Source: Vitellaria paradoxa (lineage: Eukaryota > Streptophyta > Magnoliopsida > Ericales > Sapotaceae). Taken from it: a stretch of 64,000 nt of DNA. Positions 24,867-37,003 of the stretch are shown piece after piece (the stretch's first letter is position 1; each line of letters starts with the position of its first letter). Below the pieces are notes generated by a model that saw nothing but the letters and a program-made list of their open reading frames with translations, had not been told where the DNA came from and ran no database searches. The translations under genes and the position numbers were made by a program. The stretch covers positions 9,522,342-9,586,341 of the forward strand of contig CM034234.1 of NCBI GenBank assembly GCA_019916065.1, read 5' to 3'.

Positions 24867-27800
24867 TTACATGAAGTCCAAATCCTCTTCCTGTTGTTCA
24901 AGGGCAATAGTAGCAACAGCAAGTCTATATGCAGTAGATCTCAGATTTCTAACTAGTACATATATCTCCTTCCTCCTCTGCTTCGCAGGCATCTCATTCC
25001 ACTGCTCCTCTCTCAGACGAGCAAGCAAGACTGCCTCGCATATAGCTTCTGCTGAGGGCTTCTTGCTGCACAAATGTGAGAACTAAATTAGACAAAAGCA
25101 AGGAGTCAAGGATGTGTAAATCAGAGAGGATCTATAAGCAGGTAGCTGTAGTAATTCATATTCACTGCAATCCCACAACCCACAATTGCTTTGCATGATT
25201 GGAACTCGGGTTTTTAATTTTTTGCTTTTGAAATAAGAAAAAATATTCCACAGAAAACATCACAAGACAATTAGAACTTTGTAGGATGTGTGGTCACACA
25301 ATTCAGATAAACTACGAATCCATGTAAGATGTACAACAAACGTATATTAACCTTCCTCGCACGAATCCAGTTGTGACAAAACCAATTGGCCACCTATGAG
25401 ACGCTCTGGCTACAGGGTCCTCGGGTATTTGGAGCTCCCATTTACCAGAAGGTTGCTGCTCAAAGTATGATCTCACAGAGGACTGAGCCATTTGAAGTTC
25501 TCCCTTGTTATTATCTGATCTGCATCATTTACAAGCAACTTTGTTTAGCTGTGGGATGTACATTACTTTCTGTTGGCCCAAGGTTTATAAAGTTAGTTTT
25601 ATAATTGATTTTGATGATAACAAACATTGAATTAAATTTTCACAATTAATTTTCAAATAGACATTGTAAGAAATGTTACAATTCATTTGATAGATTCAAG
25701 ATAATAGAGTTGGAAGAGATTGATATTATTTTTTAGATATTTTTACATAATTTGGATGAAGGAATAAAGGAATTTCAAAGTTGGGAATAATAGAAATCAA
25801 AGTAAGATGAAGATTTGAACTGAGGTTAACTCGGGTAAACAGAGAAATCAGACACATATCAGTATATAGATGATATCTTAAGATCCAACGGTTCAATTAT
25901 CATGAAATTTTAATATAGTAAACTAGACTTCTATATCTACAACTTTACCGAAGGTAAATTTTTGTGGATCTGACGTTAAAATATCAAAACATGAGTTGAA
26001 ATATTAGTCATTACAGAAAAGATTTTAATTCTGGATTCTGGAGCTAGTCTTAGTTTTTGAGACATAACTCATACTATACAGTTTAAAAAATTCTGATTTT
26101 TGGTGTGTGAAAAGAAGACTCAAAAAGCTACAACTTTTGTAGTTTAAGTTTCTTCTAATTCTAAAAGTATCATGGTGAAACAGAGCTTAAACTAGAAACA
26201 CAGATTCAGAATGTCAGAAAAGGCTATCAGAAGCTGGTCTCGGTTTAGAAGCCATATCTGACTATCTAACCGTTGGATGAAGCTTAAAATTTGACACGTG
26301 ATAGCTGACTTATATATCTACAAAGTCTTTACTCTGAGACAATGTCAAATTTGAACGTTCTGAGGCTGAAAAACGGTCACAAATATATCTCAGAAAATCT
26401 AAATCTGAAAGACAGTATTGGAAGTAAGGAAATTCAATTTCTTTCAAGGGCAAAAGTGTCTTTTCAGTTAGTAACGGCCATTTGCAGATTTTCATCTATA
26501 AATTGAGCTTCAAACTTAGATTCAAGGGGATGAACAAGGCAAGAAAGACGTGCTTACAAAGAGATACAAGAAATTCCATAACTTTGCAAACATAGAGTGA
26601 TTTCTTCTCACACTTTTGCTTCATCTTTCATATTCAACTTGTGAGAGTTCCTTTTTGATTTGATTGAGTTTCAAACTCATCATTGTTGCTATAAGAAAGG
26701 AAAATTTAAAGCCCTTTTAATTTGTGAGAGTTGGGTGAGCTCTTGTTGGTTTTGGTTCAAGTGTTAGAACCAAAAGAAAATACTTTCTTTGAGAGAGGCT
26801 TGTGTGAGTGATTTGGGGATAAAATCACTTGGGAAAGGTTTCTAGTACCTTGGGAAGCTAGTGTGTAATAAGCTCTTCAAATAATAGTGGAGAAATCTCA
26901 AGAAAGGCCTTGGGGAGTGGACGTAGGCAACATTGAAGCCGAACCACTATAAATCGATTGTGTTTGCTTCTCTTCCCTTCTCTTTATATTTGTTGCAAAC
27001 ACTAGTACTCACTCTTCACTCACAAATATTGAATAATTTTTTGGTGCATTTCATGTTCATCTTGACATATTTGTTTTAGGGTTGAAATTTTTATTTGCAA
27101 AATTTTTAAGCAACCCTATTCACCCCCCTCTGGTGTTGCTATTTGGGACAACACTTTCTCACAGCTAATACTTCACATTCTAGCCCAAGAATGCCTACAT
27201 ACTGGAGTTCATTGTTGGTTTATCAAATTTTTAAATAAAATTTAACACTTTGAATAAGCTATGAAGACAAAGTAAGTGACAGAATTTTTAATGAATAAAC
27301 ATTAGGTTTTTCGTGTTCAAACAACAACCAAAGAAAAAAAAAAGAACAATAACAAAAATAACTGGGGTAACAATATCTATTACAAATAAAAATGACTATA
27401 TAATAAACAAGATTACTGGGGCCCTTTGGAAGCATAGTATAACAGTATTCAAGAGAACAAGATTATGACTCATGATCTCCTCATTGATTAACATGAGGTT
27501 CCATCTTTCACACAAACTAAAGTGAAAACATATATGGTATCAGTTAGCAACTAATACTTGTCCAGAACCCTCACCCCTAACGGGTCATGCAAGGCCTGTG
27601 AAAACTTTCAGAGTTCAAGAAAAAAATGTTCTCATAAATAGGCAGCCTTATCAAAAGAAAACTCACAATTTGATTATAAAAGGTCTGTTTGGCGTGATGA
27701 AGTTTGTTGAAAAACTCTCAAAATCTCTAAAAGTTATTCACTTTTTATCTCGCTACACAAATTACAAACCCACAAATTATCTCACTTTTTGTCACTCCAA

Positions 27801-30800
27801 ACGCCCCCAAAGTATGTTGATTAAAAAAAAAAAAATCCAATGCTCAGGAGTTATTCTCAAACTCTCAACCAAACAAACATGTACAAAGAATACGATAGAA
27901 ATGAAACCTGGCTGTCCAAAGCCTTATGTCAGAGTAATGAGGTGCACAAACAACTGCATCCTCTTCAAAGACACCGCCTTTGTATGCATGCAGAAGAACC
28001 CTGAGGAAACACAGTCTCCGGCCATTAACTATCAGAGCAGTGGCCCCATTTGGGCCTTGGTTAAGCCTGCTATCATCCTTCATGGACTTGGAAATATTAT
28101 TCTTCATACCAGGTACATTAGGGAATAAAAGCAAATGATCACCATGGATTTCATCCATAAAATGAGATAACATATTTGATGTCCTTGCCACAAACATATC
28201 AAATGAAAAGCCATGATGCCCAAGAGCTACCACATTACTTTTCCCAGGATCTTGGTTTGTCAATAAATTCTCATCGACCACTATAGCATGTGATTCCTCA
28301 TGATGAGTTTGAGCATCTTTCAATGCAATTGATTCTTTGTCCAAACTAAATCGGACACTTTCCCATGGAGGAGGTATAGGAACTTTGACAGGCATCATGG
28401 CAGGAGGACGAAGTTTAGCTTTTTCATCATAAGCAGCTGCTTTAGTTGCCATAAAGCCAGAATATGCATTACAATCAGGAAAATCCGAAGGAAAATGTGG
28501 TAATCCAACCTGAAGAAGGAAGATGATTTAAATTGCAATATATAACACCTTTAACTGAAGACTGTTGAGACCAAAATGCACCTACTTACTTCATGGGCAA
28601 TCCAGTGCCTCTCTCTCAAACCAATCGCATGAGCACCTCTAGTGACAAGAGGGACCCAAAAGGCTTTAACCCAACTTAAAGGGAGTATGACTGACCATCT
28701 GAAAAATAATTATGACAATGCTATCAGGCACTTGTATGAATTAGATATGCCTGTAAATACACGTAATAAAAGTGTATTTTGCTTTCTTGATATTAGGCAA
28801 AACTAGAATTTGAAATGAAAGGGCAACTCAATGCACAAGACTCCCGCATTGCAGGTCTGCAAAGGATCAGATATGTCCGCGGTTTTCCCTCTTCACGCAA
28901 AGAGGCTGCTTCAGGGTTCAAACTTGTAACTCTCAAGACACGATGGAACAATCTTAATAACCTCTATTAAAACTAGACTTTAGAACGGGGAAGAAAAAAG
29001 AATGAAATCCATTGATGCAATATAAAAAGGGTACGCTTGCTCTTTCCAGAAAGTTCTGCAATTAAGTCATCAAGTGTGGCCCTATAAATTGATAATGCAT
29101 GAAATCTCAGGCCGTTTTCTTCGACATGGTTAAGAGAACACAAAGAACAGACTGATAAACTCAGCTATTCAACTAGGAGAATTAAGCTCCTCTATGTAAT
29201 TGACAACTTAGCTTCATTCATGCAACAGAACCGCTGTCACAAATACAAATATGCTTCTCTTCATGCAAGACAAAATTCAACAGAAAAAAATCGAACAATT
29301 TTTTTTTAACATAAACTTCCAGCAAATGAATTCGGAATTAAATGCGCAAAGGGCATAAAGTAAAAGCACCACAGTACCTTAAATGAATAAAGTATGCATT
29401 ATTTGTTGATTATTTCATTCAACATTTAAAAAGCACATGGAAATAAGAAGCCCAAAAACAAAGGATTACTTCAAACTTAACAAATATATAGAAAAACATT
29501 CAAACTCGCTAAGATGATATGGTTAACCTACAACAGGAACAATGTAAAACAAGCACAAAATGCATGAGATGTTCAGTGTTAATTTGAACTTATCAATACC
29601 AAAATAGAATAACAGGAAAAAGTTACCTCACACTCAATCCTTCTTTGTTGCTATCATTTACAAGAAGAATAGGGCACAATCTACAAAACCCTCCACCAGT
29701 TGAAGCATTTTGATTTCCTAAGTTCGCGTTGCCAATGCAAAAGAAAGCCAGCCGCTGGTAATGTTTTTCCATGCAAAGAATATTTTCTTCCATTGGAGGG
29801 AGAAATCCTTTGTTCGCATCCCACAAATCCATGCTGCTAGAAAGAGCACTATCTTCTTCAACTTTCAGTAATGAAGATGAGAGTAATTCTGCATTTTTTC
29901 CTGGTATCCCTGTTGAGCCACTAGATTCTTTACCTTCGTCTCCTCTCACAGGACCCAACTTGCTAGTAGAAGTTGCGTCAGGAACAAATTCAACGTTTTT
30001 CTCAGGGACCTCACGGGGATCACTAACCGTAAGAGAAATAATTGCAGAAGATGAAATACAACATTCATTTTCAGTAGTAGAGACTTTCTTAATGCAAGCC
30101 TCTATGTTAGACTCCATATCTGAACATTTATGTAGCTGCCAAGAATTTCCTGCATTACTGCACATCCAGTCAGTGTTATTTTCTCAAATTTAACTCACTA
30201 ACTGGAACAAAAGAAATGAGTCATAAGTTCTGCTCTTAATAACTCACCTTGAAATAGGATGAAGTACCTTTTGAAGAAGTTGAAATGCCTTTGACCCCAT
30301 AACTTCTAGTTTTGCTAGTTTACCTTGAAGGGAGATGCAATTGATGGAGACACCAGTCTCATCCATCTGAAAGATAAATGGTGACATGATAATTTTCATA
30401 GCAATAGTATGTGATCTCGATGTTTCAAGCCTAAGTTTAATATACAAATATAAAAGACAAGAACAATTGAGACATCATATGCTGAATATGCAAGCTTTAT
30501 GACGATGGGGATCATTAGGTTTGACAAAAATGTACTTGAACAGTATCTAAACCATAAAGAACAGTATAAAAAAACAACTTAAGGGTGCATTTGCATATGC
30601 AAATTTGAAATCAAGGGATTTGGTGCGAATTATTAAAGGAGAATTGCTCAAAAATATAATGTTGTTAGTTTAGATAGGGATTTAAAAGTGAATTTGAATA
30701 GTTTAACATGGACTCAAAATCACCACAAAAAAGTAGTTATATAAAATCCATCATGATGGTAGCTACATGATTTAGGAGGTAGTGGCACCACTAAGTTAAA

Positions 30801-32389
30801 CAAACCAACTCTCTCTTTTTATATTTTAATATAATTTAATCTCAAATCCATTGATTTGAAATCCCAAGTAATTGAAAAGAAGCTTAAAGTCCTGCTAGAT
30901 AAACAACATTCCGGTGTGTGGGTGAGAGAGACAGATGAAGAGATGGAGATGTATTTTTTACCTGTTTTTGACAAGCATGCTTCAAAGCATCATATCCTTC
31001 ACTGAAAGCTGAAGCATGTATCCATACCCAGAGTTGGCGAAAGAATGAACCACCTACAATCCCCTTTGACTCATTGTATCCATCAATATGGTAGTCTGCA
31101 CCAATAACATTATTATGTGGATGGAAAGGTCGCCACATGTAGGTCACAGGGGCAACTGCACAAGAAAATGGTGCACCAACATGATGAAGCTGCAGCAACA
31201 AAAATAATAATGGATAATTTAGAAAATGAGATAAACCTCGATATTAACATACCATTCTTATTACATAGTAGCATGCATTGATGTCACCTACCATAGCACT
31301 TCCACAGATCGCACCAGATAGCAGAGAATCAGAAACATAATCCGATTTAGATGATTGAGAGGAGACGAGTACTGTGCTTAGCACCTGCAACAATGAATTC
31401 TGGAAGCACAAAACATAGAAAGGCAGGTAGGGTTAAGATTCTATGACAACAAAACATATAGCAATGCAATATGAAGAGCAATTGAATAACCCGCTTCCAA
31501 AGTGAGAAGATGATGAAACTATAGAATTTCCCTTAGAATTAACACATAGAAAAGCGGTAACTGCTGGATAGAGTGGGAAGGGAATACATGCCTGAGGACC
31601 CTCCAACTGGACAGCACCATAGTAGCTTGCATCATGTATAAGCACTCCATCTTTGAAGGCCTTCAAGAGAGCCCTTGAACCATGACCTCTACATCATATA
31701 CACAAATAGGTCGTATGTCATAATTTTTTCCACATAAGCTGAAGAAAAAAATGCTATTAAGTGGAAAGCTTGTAGACAGAAGGCTTACTCTAGCATTTGA
31801 TATTTTGATTTTCACAACAGAGGATATATATGTTTCTAGAAATCCAGTTAAATGGTTTCCGTAGTAAAAGTCAAATCATGAGTTCGATCCATAGGTTTGA
31901 AACTAAAAATCTGGCTGGCAACAATAACAAGAAACATTACCTTCCCTGCAAACCCAGAGGGAGGTGGAAACCCCACAGCTTGGTCATTGCAAACCGTTTC
32001 GCATGCCATACATGGGTTCGCAATCTCTTAGTCCCATCTCCGGAAGTACAATAACCATCCTCGGGATTCATTCTAAGTTCAATTCTCCGTCTAATTCGGC
32101 GAGGAACCTTCGCCTGGCCATTCTCCAGAACCACAGCATCGCCCAACCCAACCGTTCCTTCTAGTTTCCGCCTCTTTCTACGTCTATTTTTGCCAACCCG
32201 GTTGTCGTGCCCAGTAGTTCTTCTCCTTTTGCTTCGTCGAGATCGGAAATCGTTGTTCAAACGGCTTGCGATAATTGATTGAAGACTCTCAAGCTCAGCC
32301 CCTCTGGATTCTGCAAATTTCTGCACATTGAGCATACGAGGGGGTGGAGTTGCCGAGACTCGAAATTGTTTGTTTCCGTCCACGGCCAT
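24867..32389 (-). CDS. POP1: POP1, large protein subunit of RNase P and RNase MRP (ten coding exons)
   Basis: Coding exons in transcript order: 32389-31941, 31688-31592, 31384-31292, 31189-30962, 30366-30248, 30157-29627, 28698-28590, 28509-27908, 25519-25352 and 25065-24867. All phases join without a stop and give 864 aa. The N-terminus has a basic, nuclear-type stretch (RSRRSKRRRTTGHDNR, 49-64; KNRRRKRRK, 67-75) and the POP1 signature RTHVWHAKRF...GFHLPLG (124-146). The POPLD domain begins near 506 (RWSVILPLSWVKAFWVPL, then GLRERHWIAHE). The conserved end includes SHRWPIGFVTTGFVRG and AEAICEAVLLARLREEQW. POP1 organises the RNA-protein core that processes tRNA 5' ends and pre-rRNA. Intron 2 has a GC donor (CAG|GCATGT); the others are GT-AG. 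Intron 8 (25520-27907) holds a solo LTR and a MITE and is by far the longest. No disabling change is seen, so the gene appears functional. Confidence 0.93.
25571..27153 (+). mobile_element. Solo LTR of a SIRE-type Copia retrotransposon in POP1 intron 8
   Basis: The segment begins TGTTGGCCCAAGG and ends TTTGGGACAACA, with TGTTG/CAACA ends, and is 1583 bp long. The direct 5-bp duplication CTTTC flanks it (25566-25570 and 27154-27158). Inside, GTAGGCAACATTGAAGCCGA followed by ACCACTATAAATC and the closing CACCCCCCTCTGG phrase are familiar in SIRE/Maximus LTRs. No PBS, PPT or internal coding region adjoins it, so it is a solo LTR left by LTR-LTR recombination. It lies antisense to POP1. Confidence 0.85.
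27682..27808. repeat. Short MITE, family 1, in POP1 intron 8
   Basis: The left end GGTCTGTTTGGCGTGATGAAG and the right end CTTTTTGTCACTCCAAACGCC are inverted repeats. The core ATCTCGCTACACAAATTACAA resembles the other family copies. The flanks are AAA on both sides, compatible with a 3-bp duplication but too simple to prove it. Confidence 0.65.
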
Positions 32390-32477
32390 TACAGTGACAT
32401 ATAATTAACCTATCAAGATTTATTTTAAAAAAAAAAAAGCGCGTTACATATCGGGGAAGAATCTGCACCATCGGGAA

Positions 32478-32521
32478 CCGTTACGGCCACGTAACAGGGA
32501 GTAAAACCGCTACCGTAACGG
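32478..32521 (-). other. Potential hairpin in the POP1 5' flank or leader
   Basis: CCGTTACGG (32478-32486) and CCGTAACGG (32513-32521) are perfect inverted complements separated by 26 bp. They sit about 90-130 bp upstream of the POP1 start codon in a locally GC-richer patch. Whether this is transcribed leader or promoter is unknown. Confidence 0.45.
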
Positions 32522-32789
32522 CTTTACAGCTCAATTTGTCAATGTCTCCTGACGGAGAAATCGACAAAAATAACAGAGGAATCCATAGCCCTTCCGAAGA
32601 AGGGGGAAAAAAAAAAAAGAAAGAGAAAAAAGACAAACTAGCTACCAATTCAACAGTGAATCAATCTCCTAAGGATTGAAAAGAAAAAAGTTTGGTTCGA
32701 AGATTTCAGGATTTCAGCAGAGATTCCAAAGAAAGCCCTAATATTCCAATGAATGTATCAAAGGGAGAAGTAAAGAAGCACCTGATTTT

Positions 32790-32799
32790 TCTCGCGAGA
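32790..32799. promoter_or_regulatory. TCTCGCGAGA palindrome upstream of POP1
   Basis: A perfect 10-bp palindrome lies about 400 bp upstream of the POP1 start codon. On the minus strand it is followed within a few bases by CAG|GTGCTT, a possible 5' leader intron donor. The sequence has the look of a core-promoter element. Its role in plants is not asserted here. Confidence 0.35.
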
Positions 32800-33231
32800 A
32801 ATCAAAAAAATTAGGCACGAGAGGATTGAACAGTCTCTTCTAGTTCCAGTTCCAGTTCCAATGGAAGTCTCCAAACATAGCAGCTCCGTCTTCTTCTTCT
32901 TTGCCGGCTTCAGGTATCAATCGGGCTTGGGCCGTGTACAGCTCTTATTAGTGGGCTTGGTAAATAGTCAGTGCTTTGTTATATTACTCATAACCCTAAT
33001 TATTATAATACAATTATTGTATTTTTTTAGTTATTAATTCACCATAATTTTTATACTATAATATAATATATTAAAAAAAACACTGGTTATATTAAAAATT
33101 ATTAGTTAAGTATCATTGTTACACTATAACAATTATATCATATTGTTATATTAAACAAGTTATTTAAATTTATTATAAAAAATTAAATTTAATTAAAATT
33201 TTAAATATAAAAAAATATCACCAAACATTTA

Positions 33232-34259
33232 GGCCCCGTTTGGTAACGTTACCGTTTTCTGTTTTTCTGTTTATATTTTCAAAATTTTGTAAACTCGCAA
33301 CAGAAACACGTTTGATAAACCTGTTTACGTTTTTTTTGTTTCGAAAAAAAATGAAAACATAAACAGAAAAACGTAAACAGAAAAAGGTGTTTTCACTCTA
33401 ATTTTTTTTTCTGTTGCCAATATATTCTCAATTTTAAAAAATTGTCTATTTTTGTTATATTACATAAAAATAAATTATTTTATTCAAATAATTTATTAAA
33501 ATAAGTTATTTTAATAAATAATATAATTAAATTCAATAAATTAAGTTAATTATATAAATTAATATAAATTATTTTTAATAAATAATAAAGCTAATTTAAT
33601 TTAATTTAATTTAATAATTAATTATTGCTAAATTATTTGAAATAAATATAATAATTAATTTATTTAATTTAATAATGAAATTAATTTATATAAAATAATT
33701 AATAATTAATAATTAAATTACATTAATTTTTAATTTAATTTAATTTAATAATAATTATTAAATTATTTTAAATAAATATCATAATTAAATTAAATTATTT
33801 ATGATTTAATTAATTTAATTTATATAAAATATATTTTTATTAAATTATTTTAATAAATAATTAAATTAATTTAATTAATTTAAAAATAAATAATTTAATT
33901 TAATAATTAATCTAATTTAATTATTTATTAATATGAAATATATTTTATTAAATTATTTTTAATAAATAATATAATTTATATTTATTAGATTAAATGATTT
34001 TAATAAATAATTTACTGTATTAATTTAATTAATCATTTTTATTAAATTAAATTAATATAAAATATATTTTATTAAGTTCTATTAATTTTTTATAACTAAT
34101 AAAATTAAATATTTTCTAAAATAAAAAAATTTAATAATTATAAACAAACTTGCATTTCCAAACGCATTTTTAGTTTTCAATTCAGAAAAAATAAACGGTA
34201 ACAGAAAACGACAACAAAAAAATAATAACAAAAAAACGATAGCGTTATCAAACGGACCC
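33232..34259. repeat. GGCCCCGTTTGGTAACG-ended MITE, expanded copy
   Basis: The left end GGCCCCGTTTGGTAACG and the right end (reversed, GGGTCCGTTTGATAACG) are terminal inverted repeats. The flanks TTA and TCA are consistent with a decayed 3-bp duplication. The first 200 bp and last 130 bp match the 478-bp element at 52169-52646. The middle is about 550 bp longer and consists of ATTTAATTTAAT-type repeats. Confidence 0.65.
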
Positions 34260-35354
34260 TCATATTTTATATTTTGATAATACAAAATAATGAAATAATA
34301 GAATATTAAATTTTGTTTTATATGATATAATGCCATACAGGTTGATCAAATATTGAGAATGAGTGTAATTGTGCTATTCCTGACATTAGTTATTATACTT
34401 TTGGAGTTAATTCCACTAATAATATTTGTTAGTGGTTTGCAACACCCATAGGCAATAGAAATGATGTGCCACATAATTTTTATGGAAAAGTTACCAAATG
34501 GAATATTATAAATGTGAAAGAATATTTACCAAAAAAGATAGAATGTAGTACTAAGACTAAATAGTACAAAAAAAGTAAAAATTTAGTATTTAGAAGACCT
34601 ATCAAATTCTTTTGACATAACCCATTGAAACCGGGTTGAATGATCCAATCCATAATCAGCTCCAAGTCCACCCACAATATGGTCTGGGACAACCGATCTG
34701 TTGGGCCTCTCAACCCATGATCAGCTCCAATTCACACATATGAGGTGCATTCATATTAATATATACGCACATTGAAGCTTGAAACAAGAATTTTATTAAT
34801 TTATTATAACTTGTATAAGAAAATTAATTTATTAATTTAATGCATAATTCAACATATACAATATAAGAATAAGTGAGATGAGAATTTTTGTTTATAATTT
34901 AAAGATTTTTGATTACTCAAATTAAAATTATTTTACTCAAATAAAAAAGAGTAAATAATTAAATACGTTAGATGATTTGTTCGAACGTATTATGGTGTGT
35001 CTAATAAATATGTGTACTTGAAACATGCCGAATTTAAATATGACACTTACTTTGAAACGTTTGCTCTTTATATATTTACCTCAAAAATATATAATTTTAG
35101 TCTAAAATTTTAGAAGGAAATTTTGATTGTATATATACACCAATTATATTTTTACAAATATAAGTTAGCGGTGAAGGGTTAGCAATGGTAAAAAGTTCGA
35201 ATTGCATGAAACTAATTGCCCCGTCCAAGTCAGGTACTAGGTTTGCGTGTTTGGCGGATGCTTTATTTTCCCTTAGCTTGTGGTATGAAACGGTCGCCCA
35301 GAGCTCACATAAAAAAAAAAAAATCCCAATGTGGTACTATATTGATACTTATAC

Positions 35355-35407
<53 letters not shown>

Positions 35408-35499
35408 GGAACAGAATCAAAAATTTATATATATATATATATGGACACTAATTATAAGATATATAAATAATTTAAGTTTTATATACTATATAAAATTTT
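34260..35499. other. Intergenic AT-rich DNA
   Basis: No gene is seen. A moderately GC-richer patch at 35160-35320 contains GTTCGAAT and a TTAGCGGTGAAGG phrase faintly like Pol III boxes, but this is not enough to call a SINE. A TA microsatellite follows. Confidence 0.4.
35363..35404. repeat. (TA)n microsatellite
   Basis: An uninterrupted run of about 20 TA units follows GTGTGCA. A shorter run lies at 35428-35440. Confidence 0.9.
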
Positions 35500-35994
35500 G
35501 GATAAATTACCCTTACTTTCTCCTAATATTTGAATAATTATACTTAACACTCATAACATTTAAAAGTTAAAAATGCTTTCCTTATTTTGAATTGTTATTA
35601 ATATTAACCCCATTTCAATAAAATTAATCATTAAAAGTTAATATAAAATGTCAAACTAATCAAAATTTTAGGTATTTTCTAATTTTAACCCTTTCTCTTT
35701 CACATCTTGTCAGTTTTTTTATAAAAATCCTCAAAAATTTTTTGTTTTTACTTATTTTTAAGGATTTTTGATAAAAATAATGAGAATGTGAAAAAAATAA
35801 GGGATAAAATAAGAAAAATGCCTAAATTTTTAATTTTTTTTAACACTTTCTGTTAAATTTTAACAGCTAATTTTATCCTAATGAGGTTTAATGTTAACAA
35901 TATTTTAAAATAAGAAATGTAAGTGTGACTTTTAAATATTATGAGTGCTAAATATAATTATCAAAATGTCATAGGGAGTAGATGCAAATTACCT
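35500..35994. mobile_element. Fold-back MITE with 9-bp target duplication (Mutator-like)
   Basis: The 495-bp element folds back over nearly its whole length: phrases such as CACTCATAACATTTAAAAG (left) and CACTCATAATATTTAAAAG (right, reversed) mirror each other about a centre near 35750. TAAAATTTT occurs directly at both borders (35491-35499 and 35995-36003). A 9-bp duplication with long inverted arms is the hallmark of Mutator-like elements. It has no coding capacity. Confidence 0.65.
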
Positions 35995-36003
35995 TAAAAT
36001 TTT

Positions 36004-36791
36004 TATTGACAAAACGGAGTTCAAAGTTGATGCACATAAAGTATAAAAATAAATAAAAACCTACAAACTAATTGCATCATCTCTAATAGCTCAAAGGTGT
36101 AACTTGTAAGTGTGTTACACTATGGCAAAAGTTAGTTTTCACAAATTAGGAAACAAACAAAGAAAAAAAAGAAAACACAATTAGGTTAAATCATAAATGC
36201 ATAAAATATAAAAAATTAACAATACCCAAGTTTTGTTCTCTCCTTCAACCTCTCTCCTTGTCCTCTTATTTTTTTATTCTTTTATTTCTTTAACTGATTT
36301 AAAAAAATCCCATCACGAATTCATAGTATTTTTCATTTATGTGTGTGTGTATATATATATATATTAATGTATATTTCTTTCCTGTGTAATCCTGTGTATC
36401 AACGAACTCACTCAATTAATGCATAATCTGTATAAGTTTTATAGTGTAGCGTGTGCATTGTGTTGTGTGTATATGTGTAAAAGAGAAAAGGAGAAAAATT
36501 TATTATTTTCTATAAGAATTAATGGCTTTAAAGGTTGTTTAATCCAAGTTGTTAGTAGAGTTTTCCAAGAGCCTTTAGGGAAATAAAGAAACAGTCCTTG
36601 AATTGTCTACTGTTGAACTTGAGAGAGAGAGAGAGAGAGAGTAGGGCCAAGGGTTAAAGTGAAATTAAATATTTTTTTAATTAAATTGTACGGATTGGAT
36701 ACAATTGTACTAGTATGTATTAGATTAAAATTTATTTTTTTATTAGATGAATACAATTAATATTAGATTAAGTTTTTTTCTTCTTTTCCTT
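36004..36791. other. Intergenic DNA left of the Copia element
   Basis: No gene is seen. It has a TG/TA simple repeat near 36340-36365 and a GA microsatellite at 36623-36641. Confidence 0.45.
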
Positions 36792-36796
36792 AGTTA

Positions 36797-36990
36797 TATT
36801 GGAAAGGCAGCTGTGATTTGCCTTGATTTAGGCCGTTTATTTAGGAAGTTTTGTGTGCAAATCTTTTGTTCTTTCCTTTTGTGGTCCTTGTATTTTTGGT
36901 AGTTTAGGCTGTATCTTCTTGTATATATGGGACGTTTCTGTGGCAATAGAACACAGGATTCTCATTCCAAAATTTCTCAGTTCTTTTACA
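36797..36990 (+). repeat. 5' LTR of the Copia element
   Basis: It begins TATTGGAAAGGCAGCTG and ends CAGTTCTTTTACA. The first dinucleotide is TA rather than the canonical TG in both LTRs. TATATATGGG near the 3' third may serve as TATA box. Confidence 0.93.
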
Positions 36991-37003
36991 TGGTATCAGA
37001 GCC
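36991..37003 (+). other. Primer binding site of the Copia element
   Basis: TGGTATCAGAGCC abuts the 5' LTR directly and is the usual complement to the 3' end of initiator methionine tRNA in plant Copia elements. The gag ATG follows immediately at 37004. Confidence 0.9.

Noticed and set aside
29771..30193. Open frame of 140 codons on the plus strand
   Set aside because: It is the antisense shadow of POP1 exon 6, whose minus-strand frame joins correctly to its neighbours.
31880..31895. GTTCGATCC in POP1 intron 1 as a tRNA T-arm
   Set aside because: The surrounding sequence has no acceptor stem or A box; it is a chance match.
35160..35320. Possible SINE or tRNA gene around GTTCGAAT
   Set aside because: The box motifs are weak, no cloverleaf forms by eye and no target duplication was found.
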